Assembly: GCF_000003855.2 (NCBI RefSeq)
Contig: NW_003101682.1
Span: 5,646,828-5,710,827, forward strand
Length of the DNA stretch: 64,000 nucleotides
Origin: Blastomyces gilchristii SLH14081
Taxonomy: Eukaryota > Ascomycota > Eurotiomycetes > Onygenales > Ajellomycetaceae
Direction: 5' to 3'
A program made the translations under genes and the position numbers. A model generated the notes under the pieces. It made no database searches. It saw only the letters and a list, made by a program, of their open reading frames with translations, and had not been told where the DNA came from. Positions 1 through 11,010 of this stretch are shown here, piece by piece. Each line of letters starts with the position of its first letter. The stretch's first letter is position 1.

Positions 1-847
1 CTCTGCTTTTTAGATTTTAACAGTTTTATACTTTCTTCAACTGCTTTTCAATCAGCTTTTTCAAAGTTATACTGATTAGAGAGAAGAGGATTTTCACTCA
101 TTTTATTTTCACTCAGTTCAATATTAAATTGAATAATCTTATAATCTGATTCTGATGTCTTATTTAAATCAATAAATCAGTTTATAATCTGATATCTTAT
201 ATTCTCTCAGTACATTTAACATGAACTCCTCTTATATCTAATTTGCAGAACTCTTACTTATGAAATCAGATCTGTAACTGATTGCATCAGATATCACAGA
301 ATTCAATTTCTTCTAATAATTAATATAAAGATTGTACACTTGAAACTCTGAGATTCAATATACTAAACATTTGAAAGGTTTCATTATTGATTATAGATAG
401 ATGAGGCTTTTATAATCTATGATTATTATTATTATATACTTATTATTAATATATCTATCTTATAACACTAGTATATGCTTAATTACTAGTAATTTCTTTT
501 CACATACTGAGTAATTGAGCTCAGCATCTGATAGTTTTCTATTATCATATATTACTGAGTGCAGCTTGTCATTCTTACTCATCTGTAGAAGAGTATCTTT
601 AATAGCTCATTCAGATACATCTATCTCAATGTAGAAAGATTTATTATAATCTGTTTAACTAAGCACTGAGAATGTTATTATATATTTTTTCAGTGTGAGA
701 AAGGCCTGTTCACACATAATATTCAGATAATTGAATAAAACTTCTTCTTTCACAGATTTGCATCTATTTCTCTTAAGAGATCTCAGAGTGATATAACTAT
801 TCATGTGAAATCTTTGATAAACTTGCAGTAGTATGAGGTCAACTCAA

Positions 848-976
848 TCATTATTATTATTATTATTCTTTTATTATACTCATATGCAAGCGGAGCTTAT
901 AATGAGTCCTTGCATGATATTAAATACAGGTTAAATGTTGATTATACAGGAGAAAATACAGGTGTTGAGAGGATGC
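848..976 (-). mobile_element. SINE copy 2, 3' part (tail and distal body)
   Basis: This is the tail half of a tRNA-headed SINE on the minus strand, the rest of which is at 7052-7301. The (ATT)n tract at 849-867 on the plus strand is the 3' tail. It is followed by the same body sequence as SINE copy 1 (GCAAGCGGAGCTTATAATGA at 888). The copy is cut at 976 by the B1 retrotransposon. The outer target-site duplication is GAGGTCAACTCAA (835-847) against GAGGCCAACTCAA (7302-7314), 12 of 13 identical. The uninterrupted target can be seen in element C near 20,930. Confidence 0.8.
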
Positions 977-1271
977 TATAAGAGGTCTACACTAAATAGA
1001 TTGATATGATATTTATAGATCTTATATAACAAAGTGAAAAACATTAAAGAACGAAAAGAAAGAGAAAGTGTGAGAATCAGTGATCAGAGTGAATATTTAT
1101 ACATGTACACAGTGATGTATGCAGTGAAGCTTCAGAGTAAAAGAATAGAAATTTCATGAGTTTTTCAGCTGAGAATCAGTAATTGAGAATGACTAAGAAT
1201 CAGAGCTTTCAGTGAAATCTATGAAGTGTAATGAAATAGTCTATATAATTAATCAGGCGCAGCTTATTATA
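977..1271 (-). repeat. Left LTR of B1
   Basis: It aligns base for base in length (295 bp) with the right LTR at 6757-7051. It also aligns with the 309-bp LTRs of B2. The end reads AGCTTATTATA where B2 has AGCCTGTCACA, all differences being C-to-T type. Confidence 0.8.
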
Positions 1272-3140
1272 TTAGTTCTCTTCTTTTCTGATTATGTGTA
1301 GTTTTTATCAGTCAAGAGCTGCAGTCTGAGATAATATAAAACTCAGAGTTCAGATCAGATGATCATAGCTGACTTATTTTATAAGATAGTATCAGTTACA
1401 GCTGTGAGATCTCTCATTAAGAATATTCTCATTCTTCTACTCAAGTTCATTATCTTCTTCTATGATCTCTGACACCTGTCAGTTAGAAGTCACTTGAGAA
1501 GAAAATGAGTCAGTGATAGTGCAGTAGAGCAAGCTCATGTGAAATACATTATGAATCTCTAATGAAGTATTAAGACAGTAGTTATAACTGTCTAGAACTT
1601 CTGTTACTATGTATTTCACATGATGATAATTCAATGTACAGAATAAGTGTGTGATTCATATATTTCTAAGATTCAATTATATAAGATCTTCTATCTTATA
1701 CTATTCTGTAGAATCTCATCAGATATTAACTTGATCTTCTTAATCTTGTTTAACACTTATTATAAAGGCTTCTGCTAAGTTATAAGTGTCTCAGAGCTTC
1801 ATCACTATATTATCAGTGATCTGAATTGAACTGCAGAGGTTCAGTGTGAACTGTGTAATCTCTAGAAGATTCAACACTTTCATGTAATAACTGTGTGTAA
1901 GAAAGAATAAGCTTACATCTGTTAAGATAGTATCTCAGCTGTTAATAGTAATCTCTGAATGTAGAAGAAGATTATATCAATCATATTATAAGTAATTACA
2001 GAACTTATGAAGATAATTCTTTACAGTCTGAATTATTTATTCTGATGCATCATTAGTCTCAGAGTGATAGACAGTTAACAAACAGTGTATAATCTTGAGG
2101 ACTTGACAGATTCTTGTTCAGAGAGTGCTCACAAATTAACAGTCTTATTTTAATACTATAGATCTCAGTAATTCATATATCTAATAGAATAGACTTTATA
2201 GAAAGACTTCAGTGACTTATTCAGTATTTATCTTATTATAAGATTTCAATATTACATCTTCACTCAATCAGTTCATAATAATTAGAATGTTTCTATAACT
2301 CTTACTCTCAGAGAGATTAACAGTGAACTTAATTATTATATTTTATGAAATTCTATCAGAGATATTAAGTAGTTTCAGCAGGTCTTTTCTACAGTTCTTT
2401 CACAAGATAATGAAAGAATAATAGTTACAGTTTCAGACAAAACATCTAATACTGTTTAATATCTCAGGTCAGTAGAACTCTTAAGAGATTATTTAATACA
2501 GTTATTTACAATCTGAATCACTGATTATACAAGAATCATGCATCTCTTGCATTATCTGAGTATGTAAGATTTCAGAGTGAGAGACTCAGTGTCATTTACA
2601 GAATTACAGAGTATTATTGTCATTAATTAAGCATTCTGAGATGTCAGTTCTTATACATAGTACTGAGAAGAATCAGAGTGCTTCTTGATATACTGCTTCA
2701 GTGAGCACTTGAAGAAGTTCATCAGTTTAAGCTATTATATATCACAATTTATTCAGTGTAGATTCAGAAGATGTTCTGATCAGTGAAGTGTATATAGTAT
2801 TATAAGTGATCTTATCATGATTAACTAATATCTTCAGATTTAAGAGTCAGTGTTCTCAGTTCATTTAATATGTATCTGTTATATCAGATGACATATCTTA
2901 CTCTTACTATAAGAGAGCATCTATTATCAAGTTCTGACTGTCAGAGCAATAGTGTATAATGAAATGAAAACAGCTTAATAGCTCAGATTATCATATCTGA
3001 CATTCCGTAAGCTTACAGATGATTATAAAATACTTAAGATTCTTATAATCTGTGATTATCTCAAATTTAAAGATACTTTGAAAGATCAGAGTCTTATTCT
3101 TCTAGACAGTGTATAATTTGTGAGGAAGTTTCTTATCATA

Positions 3141-3312
3141 NNNNNNNNNNNNNNNNNNNNNNNNNNNNNNNNNNNNNNNNNNNNNNNNNNNNNNNNNNNN
3201 NNNNNNNNNNNNNNNNNNNNNNNNNNNNNNNNNNNNNNNNNNNNNNNNNNNNNNNNNNNNNNNNNNNNNNNNNNNNNNNNNNNNNNNNNNNNNNNNNNNN
3301 NNNNNNNNNNNN
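3141..3312. other. Assembly gap (172 N) in element B1
   Basis: A run of N inside the integrase-to-RT part of B1. The flanks are continuous with the equivalent stretch of B2 near 34.27-34.44 kb. The reading frames running through it have no meaning. Confidence 0.99.
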
Positions 3313-3425
3313 GTTATCAGTAGATATATATATGAATATCTTCTTTATTCTGATAAATGCAGCTTCAGCATTCACTGATCACTGAAATACTGAGTTCTTC
3401 TTAATAAGTTCTGTAAGTGATCTCA

Positions 3426-3427
<2 letters not shown>

Positions 3428-3457
<30 letters not shown>

Positions 3458-3808
3458 TTTCATTATACTCATATGCAAGCGGAGCTTATAATGAGTCCTT
3501 GTGTGATGTTAAATACAGGTCAAGCGTTAATTATACAGGAGGAAATACAGGTGTTGAGACCACACCAAGATAACAAGAACATAGGAAAATACAAAGAAGT
3601 GACAATTAGATACATGTGATAATAACTTTCCAGCCCAGGAACATAGAGTGATTCATTGAAGCAATTTGTACATCTCTGTATTTATTAGAAACCTGAGGTG
3701 CTTGAGTTCCGGATTTAATGTATCCCTGCGGGTTTCAAACCCACGCGTCTTGGTTTCCCACGCCAAGGCGCTACCGGGTGGCCGCATTAACCATTCAGCC
3801 ACCGGGGC
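3428..3808 (-). mobile_element. SINE copy 1: complete 381-bp tRNA-headed SINE
   Basis: A complete short interspersed element inserted in B1. On the minus strand it begins at 3808 with GCCCCGGTGGCTGAATGG (box A). It then has a tRNA-like region with the internal hairpin and a decayed box B (GGTTTGAAACC), about 260 bp of unique body, and ends in a (TAA)n tail at about 3428-3457. It is flanked by a perfect 14-bp direct repeat TAAGTGATCTCATA at 3414-3427 and 3809-3822. The empty site is visible in B2 near 34,526 (CTATAAGTGATCTCATGATA). A tRNA-type head, simple tail and long TSD together are the hallmark of a SINE mobilised by a LINE. No LINE is seen in this window. Confidence 0.9.
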
Positions 3809-6756
3809 TAAGTGATCTCATAATAGCTGAGAAGTTTTATAGAAATTGCTGATAGAAGTTAGTAAATCTGATGAAGCTTTATATATATTTCACAGTATAT
3901 AAAGCTTTTCATTCAAGAATAGCAGAGACTTTCTCAGAATTCATTTGAATTCTCTTATCAGCTTCTATAATAAAACCTAGATATTTTATACTCTTAACTT
4001 CAAAATCATACTTGTTAATATCTATTAATAGTTCTGCTTCTTATAATTATTATAATACTCTTCACACATATTCTTAATATTTCTTTCTAAATTTATCATT
4101 GAAGATGAGAATGTCATCTAGATTTGTAGATATAAATTTATCAAGAAAATCTCAGAGTACTCAGTTGATATACTTCTGAAATATACTGAGAGCATTAGTC
4201 AGTTTAAAGAGTGTGACTACTTATTCAAAGAGACTATAACATGTTCAGAATGCTGTAAGTCATTCATCTTCTTCAGTGATACAAATCTTATGAAATACAG
4301 TGATGATATCTAGCTTTATAAATTATTAAGCTCATCTGATATATATTAGAGTTTTATTGATAAGAGATAAGAGATAACAATCTTTCTTTATCAATCTGTT
4401 CAGATCTCAATAGTTTACACAGAATCAGAGTTCTTCATCTGATTTCTTTGCAAAGAGAATAGAAGCTGCAGTGAAAGAGTTACTAATATATATGAATTTC
4501 TTATTCAACAGATCATTGAGTGTCTTCTGAAAAAGAAGAAGTTCATCTCAAGACATATTATAAAAAGAGTCTTATAATGACTCAGAGTTCTTACTATTCT
4601 TCTTTTCTAACTTGATACTGTGATCTACTTCTGAGTCTTGTAAGAAGAGTATATTCATAGTATTATCTTATCAGAAGATATCTAGATAATCATGATATTA
4701 TTAAGATAGTTTTGTATGAGAATCTATTATTATAGTATAAGATAATGTCTCTAGAGCATTCTTGATATCAGTCAGACTGATGAAATAGATTGATATATAA
4801 TTCTGCTATCAGTAACTTTGTCAGTAATTTTATCAATGACTTCTTTTTCAGAGCATTTCATAAGCATTGACAGAGATCTGTGTAAGGTTTATAGTCTTGT
4901 GAATATTATCTTCATAAATTCTATCATTGTTAGAGAATATTAAGCTTCTATTTTAAGCTTCTAATAAGATGTCTTGTTTAGATAGTCAGGCAAACTCTAG
5001 CATAAGATTATAGTCAAGATTATCAACTTTATATGCATAAGCATCTTCACATTGATGTTCTCTGACATCTATGCTTAGTTTCATTATATAATGAGTGTGA
5101 ATGTTCTTTGAACTATCAAATTCTGTGAGAAGTTGAGATTTTAATAAGAGAATACACTGAAGATTATAATATCTTACAACTGAAGATTTAATCATTGTAT
5201 AATGACATAGATCACTGTCTATCATGACTTTCATATTATACATGTGATCAATCACAGTAGATATAAGAATTACATTCATTATTATTTTCTCTTCAGATTA
5301 TTATCATCTGATCTCTTTAAGCTTCTATTTGTGAATTTGAACAGAAGCTAATTTTTTCCCTGTTTCATTGAGATGTTCTCATAGTTATCTTTCAAATCTT
5401 TCTTCAATGCAATGTGATTAGTGTAAACTGCTAGTATTAATCTTTCTTTTGAATAAGAAGATATATAGACTGATCAGCAGTTAAACATAATATATTCTGA
5501 TCAGTTACAATTGATACACACTTCTCATTGACATTGATCAGTGACTTCTTCAGAAGTAATTCTAGAAACTCAGAAGTCTGTTCAGATAACAGAGACTCTT
5601 GCTTATACATAGATATTCAAGTCTACTCAGTTCATGACATCTGTATCATTATTGTTATTCTTTAGTGCAGATGTATAAGTGACTGAGATGTAATATCTTC
5701 TATTACTGTTCTGTATACTCTTGAGCTTAATAAGATGATCATTCAGTGTCTGAAGTTATATTCAGAAGTCTTCATAAGTTGAGTCTTCATCAACACTTAC
5801 AAGAGTCTGTAAAGGTTTGAAAGTCAATGTCTTCTTGAGCATACTAATCTTTATTCAATTCTCTCAAGATTGATCATCTGCTTCTAGAATCTTGATGTTG
5901 AAGTCAGGGATAAATGTTATAAGAGAAGTATTTCTCTGTAATCAATCTAATACTTTCTGTTTCATAGCAGTGTCTCAGAACAGAATATCAAGATATTTAA
6001 TAATATTGTCAGATATCTGCAATGCTGATTTACAAGCTTTTATTCATGAATAAAACTTCTGTCTCACATAATTCTTCAATTATCTGTTGATATATCAATC
6101 TTGATTGATTAATAAACTGATAGCATCTTCATCTACACTTCGTTTCATGAGAATTTTCAATCTTCATGATGAATAGAGAGTGAAATCAGAAGTATTAAAA
6201 TATATGAGAGTATTTAAGTATTTCTTTAACATTCTCATTGTATTCATATTCAATTCTGTCAGTGTTGAAATTATCTATACAGAGGTTTCTTATTGAGATA
6301 ATCATTGAATCTCTTTATATTGATGTTATTAAGTCATATATATATCAGCTATTTATTATTATTGTAATTTAAACATTGCTTAGAGTCACTGTGATACTGT
6401 ATCTATACTCATGTTCAAGAATTCTCTCATGTTATTATTAGACATGATTATATCATTTATCAAATTTGTGATAACTGCGAAATTAGAAGAAGTGTAATTA
6501 TATGAATATCTCATATATTTAGAGTGTTAGAACTCTTAGATCTTTCACTGATATTCTTTTATAAGATCTTATTACAGAGTCAGAGTGACTGATGAGTAAG
6601 CTTCTATTTAAAGACTCAGTGTTTACTTAACTGATTAAGACTCAGTATCTGCTTAACTGATTAATCATTTCTCTATTTTTTACATATTATTACACATTTG
6701 AATACCTTCTTAATGAATAATCATTTCTAATAAGAAGATGATGAACATTTTTCAAG

Positions 6757-7051
6757 TATAAGAGACCTACACTGAATAGATCAGTATAATATTTATAGAT
6801 CTTATATAACAAAGTGAAAAATGTTAAAGAAGAAAAAGAAAGAGAAAGTATGAGAATCAGTGATAAAAGTGAATATTTATATATATATGCAGTGATGTAC
6901 ACAGTGAAGCTTCAGAGTGAAAGAATAGAAATTCTGTGAGTTTTTCAGCTGAGAATCAGTGATTGAGAATGACTGAGAATCAGAGCTTTCAGCGGAATCT
7001 ATGAAGTGTAATGTAATAGTCTATATAATTGATCAGGCGCAGCCCGCCACA
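6757..7051 (-). repeat. Right LTR of B1
   Basis: It starts TATAAGAGACCTACAC and ends AGCCCGCCACA, retaining more C and G than the left copy at its terminus. It is the 5' LTR of the element in its minus-strand reading direction. Confidence 0.8.
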
Positions 7052-7301
7052 CATGCCAAGATAACAAGAACATAGAAAAATATAAAGAAGCAATAATTTA
7101 ATACATGTGATAATAACTTCTCAGCTCAGAAACATAGAGTGATTCATTGATGTGATTTGTACACCTCTGTATTTATTAGAAACCTTAGGTGCTTGAGTTC
7201 CGGATTTAATGTATTTCCTGCGGGTTTCGAACCCCACGCGTCTTGGTTTCCCACGCCAAGGCGCTACCGGGTGGCCTCATTAACCATTCGGCCACCGGGG
7301 C
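7052..7301 (-). mobile_element. SINE copy 2, 5' part with tRNA-like head
   Basis: Read on the minus strand from 7301, the unit starts GCCCCGGTGGCCGAATGG. It contains a box A (TGGCCGAATGG) and a perfect RNA polymerase III box B (GGTTCGAAACC). A hairpin with arms CTTGG and CCAAG lies between the two boxes. The body continues to 7052, where element B1 interrupts it, and resumes at 976. Box A, box B and spacing are those of a tRNA-derived promoter. The acceptor stem no longer pairs properly, so this is a SINE head and not a working tRNA gene. Confidence 0.8.
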
Positions 7302-7351
7302 GAGGCCAACTCAAGAAACTGTTGTATATGATGTACATTTCTCAGCCATGA

Positions 7352-7606
7352 TCAATTCACTATAACATTTAATTTCTCTGAGATGAGGTGTATACAGTTA
7401 TCACTTATCACATATCTCACAAGCTTCAACTCTTTCATTTCAAATACACATTTAATTAATTTAATACAGAGCTTATACTCTGTCAGAGTTATAAGCAATT
7501 TATTAAGATATTTCAGATATTCATTATATAAGTTTGAGAAGATTAGAATATTATTCAGATATACAAGATATAAGATTTCATTCTGTTTATAAAGCATTAT
7601 ATTCAT
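7352..7606 (-). pseudogene. Element A reverse transcriptase fragment
   Basis: An open 84-residue stretch reads like the palm/connection part of a Ty3/gypsy RT. It has YLNNILIFS where an active enzyme has YLDDILIFS, followed by a leucine/lysine-rich stretch ending FEMKELKLVRYVIS, typical of the region before RNase H. Both catalytic Asp positions have become Asn, which needs a G-to-A change as RIP makes. Upstream and downstream frames are full of stops. Confidence 0.75.
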
Positions 7607-8869
7607 TATTATTTAAAAGATGATAAATATATTTATCAGACTGAATAATATTATCAGAAATTTAAACTTCTCTTATTATATATTAAATACAGTTTATAAT
7701 ACTGATAGTTTATTTATATAAATCTATTAGTATTCTGAGAGAAGATTAATCTTTAATAGATATCAGGCATTTTCAACTGTATTCAACTGTTATTGAATTT
7801 ATAATAATGAGTATCTATTCTTGATTGTAAGCTTATTAGGTGCTTGATAATTAATACACATTTATCACTCTTCATTTCATTTATCTTTTTCATAAATAGA
7901 ACTGAGAAGTCTCACATGCTTAATAAGAGTTATATGAGATTATATTCTAGAAGGTCTGTGATCTGATGCTTCTGTTCTTTGAGATATGATTATAACAGAG
8001 AGTATGTATTTTAATTAACTGATTTCATATTTCTTTTGTCAATCTCATGTATAAATTCTTGTTTCAGTAGTAATTTCAGTGAAAGGTCTGTTCAGAAGAT
8101 CTTCTCATACTTCTTCAGAAGTTTCTTCATATACTTGTTCTTTCATATATTCTTTATCTTGATTTTCTTTTCTTTCAGATCTCATATGATATACAAGATG
8201 CTTTCAGATAAGGTCTTGCAAATCATTCTCTTTACTTATTAATGTATAAGTAGATTTAACTCTTCTATATCAGAGGCATGAAATATTCTTCTTATATCAG
8301 TTAATAGAATTATATAAACTGTTTTCTTTCTATCAGTTAATCTTATATAATATATATATTATTGAATCTGTGAATTGAACCTTTGAAATTAATCAAGTCT
8401 GAGAATAAGATTGTATTTCACATTCTGCAGCTCTTATACTTAAATATAGCAAGATTATTCTCTGAAGTATAAGAAAACTCTTACTCTTGCAGATGACACT
8501 AGATATCAGTTATCAGATAATCTTATATATTGAGAATTCTTTACTCAGCAGATCTCTTTCAGTCTTCAGATTATATAATTATTAATGTATTATATAGAAG
8601 CTTCTGTATCTGTTAATACTTTTATAGTCATCTCTTAATTCTTACTCAAGTGCTCTCTATACATTAACATTTTAAGCTCTAAAATATTAAGATGAGTGTT
8701 CACTTCTTCATTCTCATCTATACTTCATTCAGAAGTTTACTTTCTCTTGATATTTACAGAATTCAGAAAGTTATCTAATATAGATATCTCTTTCACTTTA
8801 AAGACTTTTCATAGAATATCAGTGAGTATCTTCAAACTCACTGATTCTGCAAGTTTTTTGACTCTCTTA

Positions 8870-8940
8870 CTTCTCTTGACTGTGTATACTATGTGTAATC
8901 TTTTGTATTATACTTTTGATATCTGCAGTTGAAGCAAGCT
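8870..8940 (-). pseudogene. Element A gag zinc-knuckle remnant
   Basis: On the minus strand a CFNC start of a CX2CX4HX4C knuckle is readable. The His and last Cys positions read Tyr (TAT), each one C-to-T or G-to-A step from the expected codon, and a stop follows. The better-kept sibling is at 22510-22554 in element C. Confidence 0.5.
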
Positions 8941-10511
8941 CAGTGCTTATAATATCAAGATTTTCACTCAGAAAATCTCTTTTTCAGAGAATTCAGTACT
9001 TTAGTAATAGTATTCAAATCTAGATTCATTGTATCTGAGTGTATAACTTGTATTATAGAAGTCTGATTATTTATTCTTCACTAAGATATACTTAATTACA
9101 GTATTTTCTATCACAGCTGACTTACTTATTTCTGTATAATAAGAATATTATATACTACTTTTATTATATCTGATTACAAGCTTAAGCATTTTTATTTCAT
9201 TCTTAACTCAGATATAAGATCATGAATAAAGATCTATAAATAGAAAGATGTTAAAATCTTCTCATTTAATATAAGATAGTATAAGCTGAAGTATATAAAG
9301 GATGATATAGAATTACTTACTTATCTATACTCAGTAAAGTATTTATAATACTTATGTTATATATTCACTTTTTGAAAGTTATGTAAGATTCATTTAAAAA
9401 ACTTGTTTCATATTTATGAAAATGAATATCACTTCAAATCTGTAAGATTTATCTTTTTATCAGTTATTTATAATAACTTTACTTTTCTATATAGAAATAC
9501 AGCAGATCTTAAGAATTGTTTGAATTCTGTTAACTATCTATCTGTGAGTTCATACTTGATCTGATAATATAATTACATTTGACTTAGTCAGCTGATTACA
9601 GTATTATTTTTTCAGTTATTATTAAAGCTTGATAACTTCAGCAGATTATCTGACTTGATATATTTTATACTGAAATTCTCATCATGTATAGTGATCTCAG
9701 ATAATGTGTACACTTCTGAAAAGATTATGAATAATTATAATAAGATCTTCAGATTCAGTATAGTTATCTATCTGTGTAAATATTCAATCTCTCACTGCAG
9801 ATCTATAACCTGATTTTTCCTTTTCTTATTAATTATAATAATTATGTTGATAAAACTCTTTATAGTAAATGCTTAATCTGCAGTAAATATCAATTGTTAC
9901 TTAGCTTCTGCTTCAGCCTGTCACTGTGTATACAAGATCTTGATTTTATTTAGAATCTGTGTATATATACAGAGTTTCACTTTCAGTTCAGTAGTCTCAG
10001 CTGCTTTTCTTAATACTTTAAGTAAATCTTCTGAGAGATTCTGTATATCTTTTAGTTCAGATGGCAGAGAAGAATGTTATTATTTATATAAGCTAGAAGA
10101 GATGTTCATTTCAGTGATTTTTTATTAATTGTATGATATCTATTATTATATTATCATATAATTTCTGATTTTCATTTTCTGTTATTATTATATAATTCTG
10201 ATAATAATCACTTCTCTTTTTATTCTTTTAAATAAAGAGTGAACTTCTTTGAATCTACTTTATTACTTTTCTTCTTCTTTTCTCACATCTTATCATGTTT
10301 ATATATGTAGTATTTATTTAAGTGTGAAGTTTTCTCTCAATAAACAGAGTAGTATTAATCAGATACTGTTTCACTTACTACTTCTTTATATACTATCTTT
10401 TGAGATGTTTAGAATTACACTGATGTAATAACTATGAATTACTTTGTAAAAAAAATTATCATACTCTGAAGAAGTCTGCACTTCTTATCAGTTTTTAGAC
10501 ATGCTATCAGA

Positions 10512-10709
10512 TGTGATTCAAGGATTGCTTGAGTCAGTGTATAATTATAGATGTACATTAGCTTCTTATATACATTATACTAAATTAATTAGTGGCTGCT
10601 ATAGTCTCTTTACATTTGTAAGTGTGTTCAGAAGCGGCTGTGTTATTATTCAGTGATTATATATTCAACCGCATTATTATTCAGTAGTTGTACATTCTTC
10701 CGAATTACA
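10512..10709 (-). repeat. Right LTR of element A
   Basis: It begins TGTGATTCAAGG and ends CGAATTACA, so it keeps TG...CA termini. It matches the LTRs of element C at 16041-16206 and from 24651. It is about 32 bp longer than the C copy because a block beginning TTATTATTCAGT is tandemly duplicated near its right end. It is followed by about 43 bp of AT-rich DNA before the next element starts. Confidence 0.8.
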
Positions 10710-10752
10710 AGATAAAATTAAAATTTTAATATAAAATAAAAATTAAACATTA

Positions 10753-11010
10753 TTTAAGAAATCCCGCTTCTTGTGAATTCTTTACCTCTATTTCTATCTC
10801 TCATGTAATTAATAGAGTTAGCAGCTGTTGACTATATACAACTATATAGACTGGAGTTTGTGAATACTATTCATAACTCAGCTTGAATACTAATATACAT
10901 TTAATCTCTACATTTTATCTTTCTACTGTGAATACTTCTAGTAGTTAACAGTATATATTATATCAAGCTGCAAACACCTGAATAATCATCTGTGAGTACT
11001 TATTTTTATA
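10753..11010 (+). repeat. Left LTR of Y-outer
   Basis: A 258-bp LTR, reverse complement in sense to those at 13774 and 29672, same sense as that at 39687. The intact ends of this family are TGTAAGAA...TTCTTACA, an 8-bp inverted repeat. Here they have decayed to TTTAAGAA and TTTTTATA. Confidence 0.8.

Larger units (their letters stand above)
977..7051 (-). mobile_element. Element B1: Ty3/gypsy-like LTR retrotransposon inserted in SINE copy 2
   Basis: The element has two 295-bp LTRs (977-1271 and 6757-7051). The flanking 5-mers are GATGC (972-976) and CATGC (7052-7056), which match at 4 of 5 positions. The left terminus is decayed (TATAAGAGG instead of TGTAAGAGG). The interior is collinear with element B2 (32044-37811). 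It reads on the minus strand: gag at about 5.5-6.2 kb, reverse transcriptase around 4.1 kb (a readable LDDILI stretch), integrase around 2.2 kb. A purine tract just inside the left LTR (CTCTTCTTTTC on the plus strand near 1277) fits a minus-strand polypurine tract. It carries SINE copy 1 and a 172-bp N gap. No intact ORF is left. Confidence 0.85.
1..10709 (-). mobile_element. Element A: degraded Ty3/gypsy-like LTR retrotransposon, left end outside the window
   Basis: The right LTR (10512-10709) is present and the left one lies before base 1. The body runs on the minus strand, with gag-like sequence at high coordinates and reverse transcriptase near 7.4-7.6 kb. From about 200 to 847 and from 7302 to 10709 it is collinear with element C (about 20.29-24.75 kb), which identifies the family. 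Bases 1 to about 190 do not align convincingly with C by eye. It is split at 847/7302 by a SINE and, inside that, by element B1. All frames are broken by stops and CpG is almost gone, as expected after RIP-like mutation. Family assignment is from RT and gag motifs that can be read in short stretches. Confidence 0.75.

Noticed and set aside
3720..3808. Possible tRNA gene (box A and box B with tRNA-like spacing)
   Set aside because: The acceptor stem does not pair, box B is mutated, and the segment is joined to a body, tail and 14-bp duplication, so it is the head of a SINE.
7157..7351. 64-residue plus-strand ORF with a PAGFEP...FPTPRRYR-like sequence
   Set aside because: It is the antisense of the SINE tRNA-like head (box A/box B region) and runs into element A. 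It is not a protein gene.
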